From positions 1 to 22,728 of IMG/VR virus record IMGVR_UViG_3300047552_000195: a stretch of DNA of 22,728 nucleotides. One strand, given 5' to 3'. The notes beneath the pieces were generated by a model. It had not been told where the DNA came from. It saw only the letters and a program-made list of their open reading frames with translations, and did no database searches. Each line of letters begins with the position of its first letter. Position 1 is the first letter of the stretch. Positions 1 to 6,489 of the stretch are shown piece by piece. The stretch comes from a virus. Both the position numbers and the translations under genes were made by a program.

Positions 1-65
1 ATCGATCCGTAATGCTGTTCGTAGATTTTACGATAGTCTACTTTTGTTCTTTTGTGCCTACTCAT
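1..65 (-). CDS. N-terminus of a probable HNH homing endonuclease (cut by window edge)
   Basis: Only the first 21 codons lie in the window. They read MSRHKRTKVDYRKIYEQHYG and continue off the left edge. A basic start followed by YRKIYEQHYG is typical of phage free-standing HNH endonucleases, in which it is usually followed by IPxD and the HHIDG core; that core is outside the window. A TTGACT-N17-TATTAT promoter ends six bases before the ATG, so the message would be leaderless, and I see no Shine-Dalgarno sequence. The HNH family call is from memory of the N-terminal pattern. The presence of a start codon with a promoter is seen directly. Confidence 0.5.
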   Translation of the reverse strand, partial: MSRHKRTKVDYRKIYEQHYGS

Positions 66-100
66 CAATACATAATACACTGATTTTACTAATCAGTCAA
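66..100 (-). promoter_or_regulatory. Sigma-70-like promoter of the partial HNH gene, with palindrome in the spacer
   Basis: Read on the minus strand, the -35 box TTGACT is at 100-95, the spacer is 17 bases and the -10 box TATTAT is at 77-72. Six bases then lead to the ATG at 65. A perfect 7-bp inverted repeat (ACTGATT / AATCAGT, 79-85 and 91-97, 5-base loop) fills most of the spacer and touches the -35 box, so it could be an operator. It could also be a weak hairpin closing the upstream 124-aa gene. Confidence 0.6.
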
Positions 101-109
101 GTATTCTGG

Positions 110-484
110 TTATTTGAACTTGACTCGTTTGGTAGTCGGCACTGGACTCTTCTTTTGTGTGTCTTCTAGTTCACGAGATAGCATATCACCATTGTTCAAG
201 TCGTGATGTTCACTGCCAATAGCCTTGTATGCTTTTTCTAGCATCTTTTGCTCGGCTTCGGTGTATGGATGAGCAGTGTTGAATCGACCACTCCAGCTTT
301 CTTGGCTAACTAATGGATCGATTTCACCGTCTGTGGCGGCAACTGCCATCATCACCCGATTGAGTTCGTAGATGCGATCATATCCATTAGGGTCTCTGAA
401 CTTTGCCAGCCCCCTAGTAGATTGACTGTTTCTCTTGCTGATTTTCGCAGCCTTAGATTCGCCTACGAACTCTCGCGCTCTCAT
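110..484 (-). CDS. Conserved phage protein of unknown function, 124 aa
   Basis: I do not recognise a biochemical function. The sequence has a basic start (MRAREFVGESKAAKISKRNS), a helical middle containing YELNRVMMAVAATDG (about residues 40-54), then SWSGRFNTAHPYTEAEQKMLEKAYKA and a polar Lys-rich tail. From memory this layout, including an acidic DLNNGDMLSRELEDT segment, is a recurrent small protein of marine T4-like phages. There is no signal peptide or membrane segment. Its ATG shares one base with the stop of the 746-aa gene upstream (TAATG at 486-482), so translation is probably coupled and the two proteins may be made in related amounts. It is the last gene of the minus-strand virion block before the HNH gene. 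Confidence 0.75.
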   Translation of the reverse strand: MRAREFVGESKAAKISKRNSQSTRGLAKFRDPNGYDRIYELNRVMMAVAATDGEIDPLVSQESWSGRFNTAHPYTEAEQKMLEKAYKAIGSEHHDLNNGDMLSRELEDTQKKSPVPTTKRVKFK

Positions 485-2724
485 TACTTGATACCAGCTA
501 GTTTACGCATTTCAGCAGCTACATCGATGTTGTAGCCTTCACTGACTTTTACACTAGTATGTGGCAACACTGTTTGATCCTTCTTCTGACCGTTGAGTCC
601 GCCTGAGATTGCCTTAGTAAAGTACTCGATTGTTGCTGTAAAGTCTTCGTCTTCACTCTGACCTTGTGGTGAGTTTGCCCACTCATTTAGTTGCTCTTCG
701 TCGCCGTGTGAGCACTCGTGATGATCACCTTCGTACATAGCGCCACATTCGTTACACTGTGTCTCTGCTGATTCTTCGACCTTTTCTTCGTCTTCTGAAT
801 CTTCGATTGCGTTACCGACAGCACCTTCGTGCTCTTCTTCTTCGCTTTCAACTTCGCCGTCTTTGTCGTAGTCTTCATCAGCCTTTTCGTCGCTCCACTC
901 TTCGTCTACGACTACTTCTTCACTGTCTTCTTCGTCGGAAGTTTCTTCTTCACTGTCGCTGCCAGCGTCGAACTCGTTGTGCTTAGGCTCAGGAGCAGCA
1001 TCACTGCCAATACCCATTGCTGCTAGCATCTGCTTCATCGCTGACATACCGCCGTCATCTTCACCAGACAACTCTTCTTGTGCGCCGTCGAAGTCAGTAA
1101 CTTCAACATCGCTTGGCTCTTCTGTACCGGCTGTTGAGAATGAACCACCCTCTTGACTTGCGCCGTGTGCTTTTAGTAAGTCTTCAACTGGGTTAGTTTT
1201 GACTGCGTGACCTGGTACACCACTGCCCATGCCAGCGTTGTTTAGTAGCGCTAGTAATTGATGTGCGTCTTCGTCGTTAGCAGTGATACTAACTGAGTCT
1301 GATGCGCCTTCTTGGCCTACTGATGTAGATACTGATAGACCTTCTTTGACTACTTGCTTACTCTCAGTGATTTGCTTGCCTTCTAGTAGTGTCTTTAGTT
1401 GAGCATCCCACTTAGAGATTGACTCATCGATTTCTTCACTATCAGCTTTAGTTTTGATTCGGTGCTTGGCAGATAACTTACCAACTTCTTTCTTTGGCTT
1501 CTTGCTGCCGCCGAATGCGCCGCTTAGAGCATCGAAGTTGTATTCTTTCTTTTCGCCAGTCTCACTGTCAGCATCTTTCTTAGGACGACCACGGCCTTTT
1601 TTAACTGCTGTTGACTTGACTTTCTTACCTTCGTCGTCTGTATCATCTTCGTGTTTACGACCGTAACCGCCTGCGTCAGCAGTATGCTTGACACCAGTCT
1701 TTGTCTTTACTGTAGCTTCATCAACCTTCTTAGCACGTAGGGCTTCGAAGTCTGACTTTTCTAGCTTGCCATTTTTGTTAGCGTCTAGCTTAGCTTGACC
1801 GCCCTTTAGTTTTTTACTTTCGTACATTGTGCTTTCCTCTGTTGGTTGTTTTAGTCTTTTCTCTAGTTCACTTACTTCTTCTAGTGTGTCTTCTGGTAAT
1901 ACTTGGCCTTGACCAGTATCTGTGTTGAATGTGCCGTAGCTACGGTCTTGGCCCTTTACTTGTGCTGATAGTTCAGCGCTGTCTGGCTTAGATGTAGTTC
2001 TGATACCTTGAACGCCTGGATGTGCTTTAGCGATGTCTTGTTTCCACTTGTCGTGTTGAGCGTCTAGTTCATCATTCTCTGTAACTAGTTGTGTATCTTG
2101 AGCATAGCACTCTTCTACATGCTTGCGTAGTTCTTCACTGGGACCCGTCCAGATTGAACGAGGGATGCGACCTTCTGCGTGATAGTGATCTGTTAGTGCT
2201 TCAATCAAGCTAGCGTCCATGCCCCAGCCTTCTTGAGCCATCTTGTGCTCGTGAGGATAGTTACTTAGAATAGCGTCTAGTTTACTAGCAGTCATGATAC
2301 TCTCATTGAGTTGAGTAGTGTCGTCAGTTTCTTCTTCGACTTCTTCTGCTAGTTCTTCTTCATCCCAACCAACTAGGCCCATTTTTCTTGGAGCTGCGCT
2401 AGATAATCCTTCTCCATCATCTTCTTCTAGTGGCTCACCAGTTTGTGGATCCATCAGCGTGACGTTGCCCGCATTCACTAAGTCACCTAGTTTCTTAGCG
2501 TCAGCAGCATCTGCTTGAGCGATTACTTTACCAGCTTGATTAGTGATCGTTGCTTGAGGTTGAGTTGATTGCTGTTGTGGTTGACCTGGCTTGACTAGAA
2601 CTTTCTGACCTTGTTGAGGAGTAGTAGCAGTTGATGTAGTAGTGCCGATGGTGGGTGCCATAGCAACCGCTTCGCTTACTTGTTGATTCGCTTCTACTTG
2701 AGCGATGAATGATTTTAGACTCAT
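484..2724 (-). CDS. Very acidic, low-complexity phage protein with EF-hand-like loop and zinc-type Cys/His cluster
   Basis: Function unknown. The first ~90 residues are Gln/Thr/Pro-rich. About residues 310-325 carry DANKNGKLEKSDFEAL, which fits a calcium-binding EF-hand loop (D1, N3, N5, G6, D12). Residues ~365-400 include a basic KKGRGRPKK patch. Around 465-500 is a compact segment (GLSVSTSVG...SDSVSITANDEDAHQLLALL) of a kind I recall from other marine T4-like phages. Residues ~575-650 are almost entirely Glu/Asp/Ser. Residues ~655-675 hold a CNECGAMYEGDHHECSHG zinc-ribbon-like cluster. The protein ends with DVAAEMRKLAGIK. AGGAG lies 14 bases before the ATG, inside the upstream gene, whose stop is 3 bases away. 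High charge and position among head genes would suit a scaffold or internal head protein, but that is inference only. Confidence 0.8.
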   Translation of the reverse strand: MSLKSFIAQVEANQQVSEAVAMAPTIGTTTSTATTPQQGQKVLVKPGQPQQQSTQPQATITNQAGKVIAQADAADAKKLGDLVNAGNVTLMDPQTGEPLEEDDGEGLSSAAPRKMGLVGWDEEELAEEVEEETDDTTQLNESIMTASKLDAILSNYPHEHKMAQEGWGMDASLIEALTDHYHAEGRIPRSIWTGPSEELRKHVEECYAQDTQLVTENDELDAQHDKWKQDIAKAHPGVQGIRTTSKPDSAELSAQVKGQDRSYGTFNTDTGQGQVLPEDTLEEVSELEKRLKQPTEESTMYESKKLKGGQAKLDANKNGKLEKSDFEALRAKKVDEATVKTKTGVKHTADAGGYGRKHEDDTDDEGKKVKSTAVKKGRGRPKKDADSETGEKKEYNFDALSGAFGGSKKPKKEVGKLSAKHRIKTKADSEEIDESISKWDAQLKTLLEGKQITESKQVVKEGLSVSTSVGQEGASDSVSITANDEDAHQLLALLNNAGMGSGVPGHAVKTNPVEDLLKAHGASQEGGSFSTAGTEEPSDVEVTDFDGAQEELSGEDDGGMSAMKQMLAAMGIGSDAAPEPKHNEFDAGSDSEEETSDEEDSEEVVVDEEWSDEKADEDYDKDGEVESEEEEHEGAVGNAIEDSEDEEKVEESAETQCNECGAMYEGDHHECSHGDEEQLNEWANSPQGQSEDEDFTATIEYFTKAISGGLNGQKKDQTVLPHTSVKVSEGYNIDVAAEMRKLAGIK

Positions 2725-2727
2725 AGT

Positions 2728-3339
2728 TTACTTTCTAGCTCCTGTTGCTGGTAAAGCTGGACGCTTTACTAAACTCATAGGGCTCTTTGTATTCATAGCG
2801 GCTTGTTGTTTGTTCACATCGAACGGTGAGAATGCGTCTGTTGTTTTCTTACCAGCGAACTCTTGTTTGATTTCTTTGCCCTGTTCTTGGGCTCTAATGC
2901 GTGATAGATAACTATCGCCGTATTCTTTACTTGCTTCTTTACCGTTATCTTCTAGGGAGTCGTTGCCTATTAGGGGACTAGGTTGATTAGCATACATTTC
3001 AGCTTCTTGCTCAGCGCTGTCAGCATAATCTGCTTGAGTCATACGAACTAGATTTTCATCTACGCCTAGTAATTGAGCCATCTGTCTGACCATAGGTTCA
3101 GTAGCTGGGTATTTGAACTCAACATCGAAGATTGCAACTGATTGATCTTTTAGTTCAGGGAATCCGTGAGGTTGTGCTTGAACTGGCGTAGTCTTAACAT
3201 CCCCAATTTTTACAGGATCGAACTTTTGTAAGTTGTGTTTGAACAACTCAAGGAATTGTTTTGGAGTTTCGCCAGCGATACGGATTTTGTATCTGTATGT
3301 TCTGACCGACTCTGCTAGGTATTTACGAAATGATTTCAT
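2728..3339 (-). CDS. Conserved phage protein of unknown function, 203 aa
   Basis: I chose the ATG at 3339 rather than an in-frame TTG at 3399. The TTG would overlap the terminase-like gene by 35 bases, and the protein from 3339 begins MKSFRKYLAES, a start seen repeatedly in T4-like virion genes. The first ~100 residues look like a compact alpha/beta domain (TYRYKIRIAGETPKQFLELF, then VAIFDVEFKYPATEPMVRQM, then LLGVDENLVRMTQ), which resembles a small domain with alternating strands and helices. The rest is polar and probably disordered. A GATAAATA late-promoter box lies 27 bases upstream. The 746-aa gene starts 3 bases after the stop, so the two are co-transcribed. The function is not known to me. 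Confidence 0.75.
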   Translation of the reverse strand: MKSFRKYLAESVRTYRYKIRIAGETPKQFLELFKHNLQKFDPVKIGDVKTTPVQAQPHGFPELKDQSVAIFDVEFKYPATEPMVRQMAQLLGVDENLVRMTQADYADSAEQEAEMYANQPSPLIGNDSLEDNGKEASKEYGDSYLSRIRAQEQGKEIKQEFAGKKTTDAFSPFDVNKQQAAMNTKSPMSLVKRPALPATGARK

Positions 3340-3364
3340 AGGGCGTTTTATTCCAGTGTATCTC

Positions 3365-3883
3365 TTATTTATCTTTGGCGGCTGATTTACTTTGCTCAAG
3401 AATCTGCTTAATGAGTTCGTTTCTGTCGAGTACTGTGCCTTGACCTAGAGGAGTAGTCTCAGTGTTTGTTTCGCCTTTGGCTGCGGCCGCTGCTAGTTTT
3501 CGTTCAAGTTCTGCTTGTTGTAGCTGTAGGGATAGCATTTTGAGCTTTTTATTGACTTTTGCCGTCTTTGTTGTGATAGCGTGACCTAGCATTGAACTAG
3601 CTGAATTGAAGATTTCACTAGCGAATCTAGAATCTACTTGCATTCCTAAGTCCATAAGATTCTCGAACGCTTCTTTTGCTAATGCTCCTAGCTCGTCCAT
3701 CTCTTGATCAGATGCTTCAAGCCCCCTAACAGCTGGCAGTGCTGATTCTACCTTTTCGATTGTGTTTAGTGTTTCTTCGGATATGTAGCTTTGCGGGATT
3801 TCTTCCGGCACTTCTGGCGTGATGTCGTCTTGGATTTCATCATCGATTGGCAGGTTAAACAGGTCTTGTAGTTGTCTGGTCAT
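3365..3883 (-). CDS. Probable terminase small subunit (gp16-like DNA packaging protein)
   Basis: T4 gp16 is about 164 residues, with an acidic start, a central helical oligomerisation region and a polar tail; this 172-residue protein has the same build. It has an acidic N-terminus (DDEIQDDITPEVPEEIPQ), a long helical core (EMDELGALAKEAFENLMDLG, then SRFASEIFNSASSMLGHAIT and KVNKKLKMLSLQLQQAELER, residues ~60-130) and a Gln/Thr/Lys tail. The helix pairing LGMQVDSRFASEIFNSASSM...KTAKVNKKLKML parallels the gp16 pattern in which a helical segment precedes a lysine-rich helix. Small terminases form rings that recognise viral DNA and regulate the gp17 motor; gp17 is not in this window. The gene sits just downstream of the gp4-like gene. 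The ATG follows a CTAAATA box by exactly six bases, with no Shine-Dalgarno site. The call rests on architecture rather than on a catalytic motif. Confidence 0.6.
   Translation of the reverse strand: MTRQLQDLFNLPIDDEIQDDITPEVPEEIPQSYISEETLNTIEKVESALPAVRGLEASDQEMDELGALAKEAFENLMDLGMQVDSRFASEIFNSASSMLGHAITTKTAKVNKKLKMLSLQLQQAELERKLAAAAAKGETNTETTPLGQGTVLDRNELIKQILEQSKSAAKDK
3366..3373 (-). promoter_or_regulatory. Late promoter box GATAAATA for the 203-aa and 746-aa genes
   Basis: On the minus strand GATAAATA overlaps the last codons and stop of the gp16-like gene (GAT AAA TAA). It lies 27 bases before the chosen ATG at 3339. Because it is also coding sequence the match could be chance, but it agrees with nine other copies placed before genes. 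Confidence 0.5.
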
Positions 3884-3889
3884 AGTAGT

Positions 3890-3898
3890 TATTTAGAC
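3890..3898 (-). promoter_or_regulatory. Late promoter box GTCTAAATA, six bases before the gp16-like ATG
   Basis: The 15-base gap between the gp4-like and gp16-like genes consists of GTCTAAATA plus ACTACT and then ATG. There is no room for a ribosome-binding site, so transcription starting six bases after the box would begin at or beside the A of the start codon. The identical 9-mer GTCTAAATA occurs at 11485-11493 before the HNH-like gene. Confidence 0.6.
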
Positions 3899-4333
3899 CT
3901 ATTTAGAACCATTTCTAAAAATGTCTTTCTCTGTGATTACTCTGAATACTACACCCGCTCTTTTACACCAGGCTTGCGCTGCTGCCCACTTTGCTTGATT
4001 CACTACCGCTGCTGCCTGAGCGTGTCTTGATTTGCCTGCTTCCTGTAAGCTAGTTTGCTTTAGTGGTTTTATTTCAATCAGTTCTGCTACTTGTCTACCG
4101 GTCTTGTTTTGATAAACTACTAAGAAGTCTGGCACATAGATTGTTTGCTTACCGGTCAGTGGGTTCCGATATGGGATACGAATACTTTCACTAGCCCACT
4201 GTAACACATGATCGTTGTTATCACAGAACATCATGAATGTCATCTCCCAGCCGCTACGATATCTTGGCTTGCCTAACCCTACATACTTTTGAGGGTTCTT
4301 GATTTCATAGATACCTTGAGCAAACTTGGCCAT
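3899..4333 (-). CDS. Head completion nuclease, T4 gp4-like (TnsA-type fold)
   Basis: This 144-residue protein matches the T4 gp4 (gp50/gp4) head-completion family in length (about 150) and motifs. It has YRSGWEMTFMMFCDNN near residues 26-41, then ASESIRIPYRNPLTGKQTIYVPDFLV (~48-73), then AELIEIKPLKQTS (~85-97). E29, D69 and the E-I-K triad at ~87-89 fit the acidic residues and lysine of restriction-enzyme-like (TnsA N-terminal) nucleases. In T4 this protein acts at the filled head before neck assembly and is thought to trim DNA ends. The start codon shares a base with the stop of the 111-aa gene (TAATG), so translation is coupled. The fold assignment is from family knowledge. Activity is inferred from the conserved residues. 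Confidence 0.82.
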   Translation of the reverse strand: MAKFAQGIYEIKNPQKYVGLGKPRYRSGWEMTFMMFCDNNDHVLQWASESIRIPYRNPLTGKQTIYVPDFLVVYQNKTGRQVAELIEIKPLKQTSLQEAGKSRHAQAAAVVNQAKWAAAQAWCKRAGVVFRVITEKDIFRNGSK

Positions 4334-4668
4334 TACTGTACGATGTTTCTTGCTACGGGTTGATTAGCTTGAATGATATTGTTCACTCCATACATCACTG
4401 TCTTATCACTGAATGAGTTTAGATAATATGCCATGGTCATAGTCATCGACATCTTATCAGTGCCTTCGAATGATTCAAGTAGTGTTAATACATCGATTTC
4501 TGTCTGCTGGGAGATTCTGTACAAATTCTCAGTAAATGACTTCGCTGTCTTTTCAGAAGTGGTCATGTCTTTGAAGAACGCTAACACTATTTCATATGTG
4601 TTTGGATCTATTTTCAGATTGACTGAATTGAATGTATCAGATAAACTGACTGTTTTAGTATTTGCCAC
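4333..4668 (-). CDS. Small conserved virion-region protein, 111 aa
   Basis: The start codon is GTG at 4668, supported by AGGAG seven bases upstream and a GATAAATA box before that. The protein is mostly helical: a strand-like start (TKTVSLSDTFNSVNLKIDPN), then YEIVLAFFKDMTTSEKTAKSF, a segment TEIDVLTLLESFEG, and a C-terminal AYYLNSF...ARNIVQ. There are no cysteines, membrane segments or catalytic motifs. I recall similar ~100-residue proteins beside virion genes in marine T4-like phages, but their role is unknown to me. It is the first gene of a short operon with the gp4-like nuclease, to which it is joined by a TAATG overlap, so a role in head or neck completion is possible. Confidence 0.7.
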   Translation of the reverse strand: MANTKTVSLSDTFNSVNLKIDPNTYEIVLAFFKDMTTSEKTAKSFTENLYRISQQTEIDVLTLLESFEGTDKMSMTMTMAYYLNSFSDKTVMYGVNNIIQANQPVARNIVQ

Positions 4669-4686
4669 GATTGTGCTCCTGTGATT

Positions 4687-4694
4687 TATTTATC
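4687..4694 (-). promoter_or_regulatory. Late promoter box GATAAATA before the 111-aa gene
   Basis: On the minus strand GATAAATA is followed by an 18-base leader with AGGAG seven bases before GTG. The box abuts a perfect 7-bp hairpin (4692-4710). Confidence 0.7.
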
Positions 4695-4710
4695 AGTATT
4701 TTTTACTGAT
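4692..4710. repeat. Perfect inverted repeat ATCAGTA / TACTGAT overlapping a late promoter
   Basis: ATCAGTA (4692-4698) pairs with TACTGAT (4704-4710) around five T residues. It lies between the tube-fold gene (stop 4727) and the late box of the 111-aa gene, and shares three bases with the box. It has no clear U-tract on the minus strand, so it is more likely a protein-binding or RNA-processing site than a terminator. Confidence 0.55.
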
Positions 4711-4726
4711 GCTGGAGTTTGACCGT

Positions 4727-5779
4727 TTACTTGTTGTCGCCGCCGCCGAACGAAGGCAATTTGAACTGAGATGGATTTGATAGGGCTGAGAATGCTGCGT
4801 TTTTGACTTCACGTTTTACCGCATCTACTACCTCAGATGTGTTCTTGAATGTCTTAGATACAGCAACTGCTTTTTGTACAGCGCCCAGATAGTTCTTACC
4901 ATCAACATCAGCGATGATACCGTCTAGAGCATCAACGAGCCCGCCTTGACCCATAATGGATTTATTACTACCGGCTGTGGCAATCGGACTTAGGGTTCTA
5001 TCATAATAAGTTTCACTGCCGAATGTAGGAACTGTTGCTCCTGGATTAGTGCCGTTGATAGCGCCTTCTTGATAAGTGACTGTCTCGTATCGAACAGTCA
5101 TTTTATTTTCCATGGTGCCTGTTGCTTGTGAATAGTCATATGTATCATGATCGAAGCGTTCGATGATGGGGTTGACTAAGGTGTATGTACTAAAGCTATG
5201 CTGGTTAAAGCCAAAAATTTTAATTGACTTGAAGAAGTTTGGTTTAGGCTGACCAACTGCTGCTGCTTGAGCACTTGTAGTAGGTTCCCCAAGATAACCC
5301 CAGTTTGCCTCCGCACTGATGTCTTCTTTGTACATGTACTTCTTATTTACTTGATCGGGGTTCAGTCTTGCTGTCGTCGTATCGTTGTAGTAATAAGAAT
5401 AGTAGTTGTGCCAGATTTTTTTGATGGAGCCTAAGCTATCATCATGGAATGCGATTTGAACAGGATCGTACTTGATTTTAGTTTGAACATAACGAGTTCT
5501 GTTGTACTGATTGAGTTCTGCTAACTGCATCGAATACTTAGGCAACGAGATATTTTTGACTAACAGTCCTGCTAAGTCTTTTTCAGGGAATGCTGCTGGG
5601 TTCGACGCAACTAAAGTATCGTTGATCTCAAAGTAGACATGGAATAAGAACTTTAGCTTTGGCGCATTGCCAAAGCCGTTAGTTCTAAATGTCTTACTCG
5701 CATGTTGGACATCACGTAAGTTGGGCGTTCCTTTTAACCCAACTACGCCTTCAATATATTGTTGAAAGAATCCAGCCAT
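4727..5779 (-). CDS. Tail-tube-fold protein, 350 aa (gp19 relative; possibly baseplate-tube junction)
   Basis: The protein has the alternating features of contractile-tail tube proteins. These are LKFLFHVYFEIND (~43-55), LLVKNISLPKYSMQLAELNQ (~71-90), then RTRYVQTKIKYDPVQIAFHDD (~94-114) with IKKIWHNYYSYYYND, and later KSIKIFGFNQHSF and NKMTVRYETVTYQEGA. Strands around 'V(K)N(I)SLP' and a late 'M(T)VRYE(T)VTY' strand are the same elements seen in the adjacent gp19-like protein. At 350 residues it is much longer than gp19 and near the size of T4 gp48 (364) and gp54 (320), the tube cap and initiator. The C-terminal ~90 residues are Ala/Val/Ser-rich and end FGGGDNK. Nine bases separate it from gp19, so they are co-transcribed. 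No good ribosome site is visible. The exact T4 counterpart is uncertain. Confidence 0.7.
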   Translation of the reverse strand: MAGFFQQYIEGVVGLKGTPNLRDVQHASKTFRTNGFGNAPKLKFLFHVYFEINDTLVASNPAAFPEKDLAGLLVKNISLPKYSMQLAELNQYNRTRYVQTKIKYDPVQIAFHDDSLGSIKKIWHNYYSYYYNDTTTARLNPDQVNKKYMYKEDISAEANWGYLGEPTTSAQAAAVGQPKPNFFKSIKIFGFNQHSFSTYTLVNPIIERFDHDTYDYSQATGTMENKMTVRYETVTYQEGAINGTNPGATVPTFGSETYYDRTLSPIATAGSNKSIMGQGGLVDALDGIIADVDGKNYLGAVQKAVAVSKTFKNTSEVVDAVKREVKNAAFSALSNPSQFKLPSFGGGDNK

Positions 5780-5788
5780 AGCTATTAG

Positions 5789-6418
5789 TTAGTTGACGCC
5801 AGTACTACCAGCGATGTGCCCAGCAGTAGCTACGGGATTATCGCCACCTAAGCCATACTGAATAGCATTGTCATAACGGACAGTAGCACTGATTGTCACA
5901 GCTTCATTTGTACCGTAGTTTAATGTGTTGTAGTTTACAGCACTTAGATAACAACCATAGAGTTGCCATTCTTCTAGTATTGATGCTCCTGACCCTTTAT
6001 TATCAGTACCATTGCCACCATCCAAGATTTGAATTTGCATGTTGAACTTGTAATCGATGCCTGCAGCAGCACTTGATTGTTCTTGGAAGTCCATTTGCAT
6101 TTGAACTTGTTTGCCAATAATTCCAGCTACTGTACCATTAACATCGTCACGAACGTTGAATGTGATTGGTTCCCAAGTTGGCTTACCGGCTAGATACACA
6201 CGACTGTTGTAGATTTCTAGTGGAATTTCTGGGAATGATACGTTAGGACGTGTTACGTCGATAACTTGTCTAGTTAGTGATAAAGGGTCCTTTTCGTTAC
6301 CGATGTTACTGAAAAGTACTCTAAAACGATACTGTAGTTTGGGCATCAATAGTCCCTGACCTGTACTTACGCCATCCGCTCCCGGTACAGTCATGTTGTT
6401 TAATGATGAAAATGCCAT
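5789..6418 (-). CDS. 19: Major tail tube protein, T4 gp19-like
   Basis: This protein forms the inner tube through which DNA passes after sheath contraction. At 209 residues it is slightly longer than T4 gp19 (163). The recognisable elements are LLMPKLQYRFRVLFSNIG (~23-40), then LTRQVIDVTRPNVSFPEIPL (~48-67), a YNSRVYLAGKPTWEPITFNVRDDVNG segment (~70-95), and a late EEWQLYGCYLSAVNYNTLNY...VTISATVRYDNAIQY (~146-189). The 'RPNVSFPEIPLEIYNSRVYLAGKPTWEPITF' region is the typical marine T4-like version of the gp19 first sheet. It follows the sheath gene, as gp19 follows gp18 in T4. AGGAG lies nine bases before the ATG, and a GATAAATA late promoter lies 22 bases before it. Confidence 0.88.
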   Translation of the reverse strand: MAFSSLNNMTVPGADGVSTGQGLLMPKLQYRFRVLFSNIGNEKDPLSLTRQVIDVTRPNVSFPEIPLEIYNSRVYLAGKPTWEPITFNVRDDVNGTVAGIIGKQVQMQMDFQEQSSAAAGIDYKFNMQIQILDGGNGTDNKGSGASILEEWQLYGCYLSAVNYNTLNYGTNEAVTISATVRYDNAIQYGLGGDNPVATAGHIAGSTGVN

Positions 6419-6440
6419 TGTTTATTTCTCCTGTTAATCT

Positions 6441-6448
6441 TATTTATC
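6441..6448 (-). promoter_or_regulatory. Late promoter box GATAAATA for gp19
   Basis: On the minus strand the box sits just after the gp18 terminator hairpin. It is 22 bases before the gp19 ATG, with AGGAG between. It gives the abundant tube protein its own promoter in addition to any read-through from gp18. Confidence 0.75.
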
Positions 6449-6450
6449 TT

Positions 6451-6480
6451 TAAAATAGTGAGTGGTTGCCCACTCACTAT
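6451..6480 (-). terminator. Terminator-like hairpin after gp18
   Basis: ATAGTGAGTG (6455-6464) and CACTCACTAT (6471-6480) form a perfect 10-bp stem with a 6-base loop, starting 10 bases after the gp18 stop. On the minus strand it is followed by TTTTAAAG, a short T-run. The late promoter of gp19 begins three bases later, so transcription can stop and restart here. Confidence 0.7.
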
Positions 6481-6489
6481 GTAGTCTTC

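Noticed and set aside
759-1026. Plus-strand open frames opposite the acidic tract of the 746-aa gene
   Set aside because: They are Leu/Arg- or Phe/Val-rich mirror translations of Glu/Asp/Ser codons and have no gene-like features.
3340-3399. TTG start giving a 223-aa version of the 203-aa protein
   Set aside because: It overlaps the gp16-like gene by 35 bases and starts before the late promoter box, and the ATG at 3339 gives a typical MKSFRKYLAES start.
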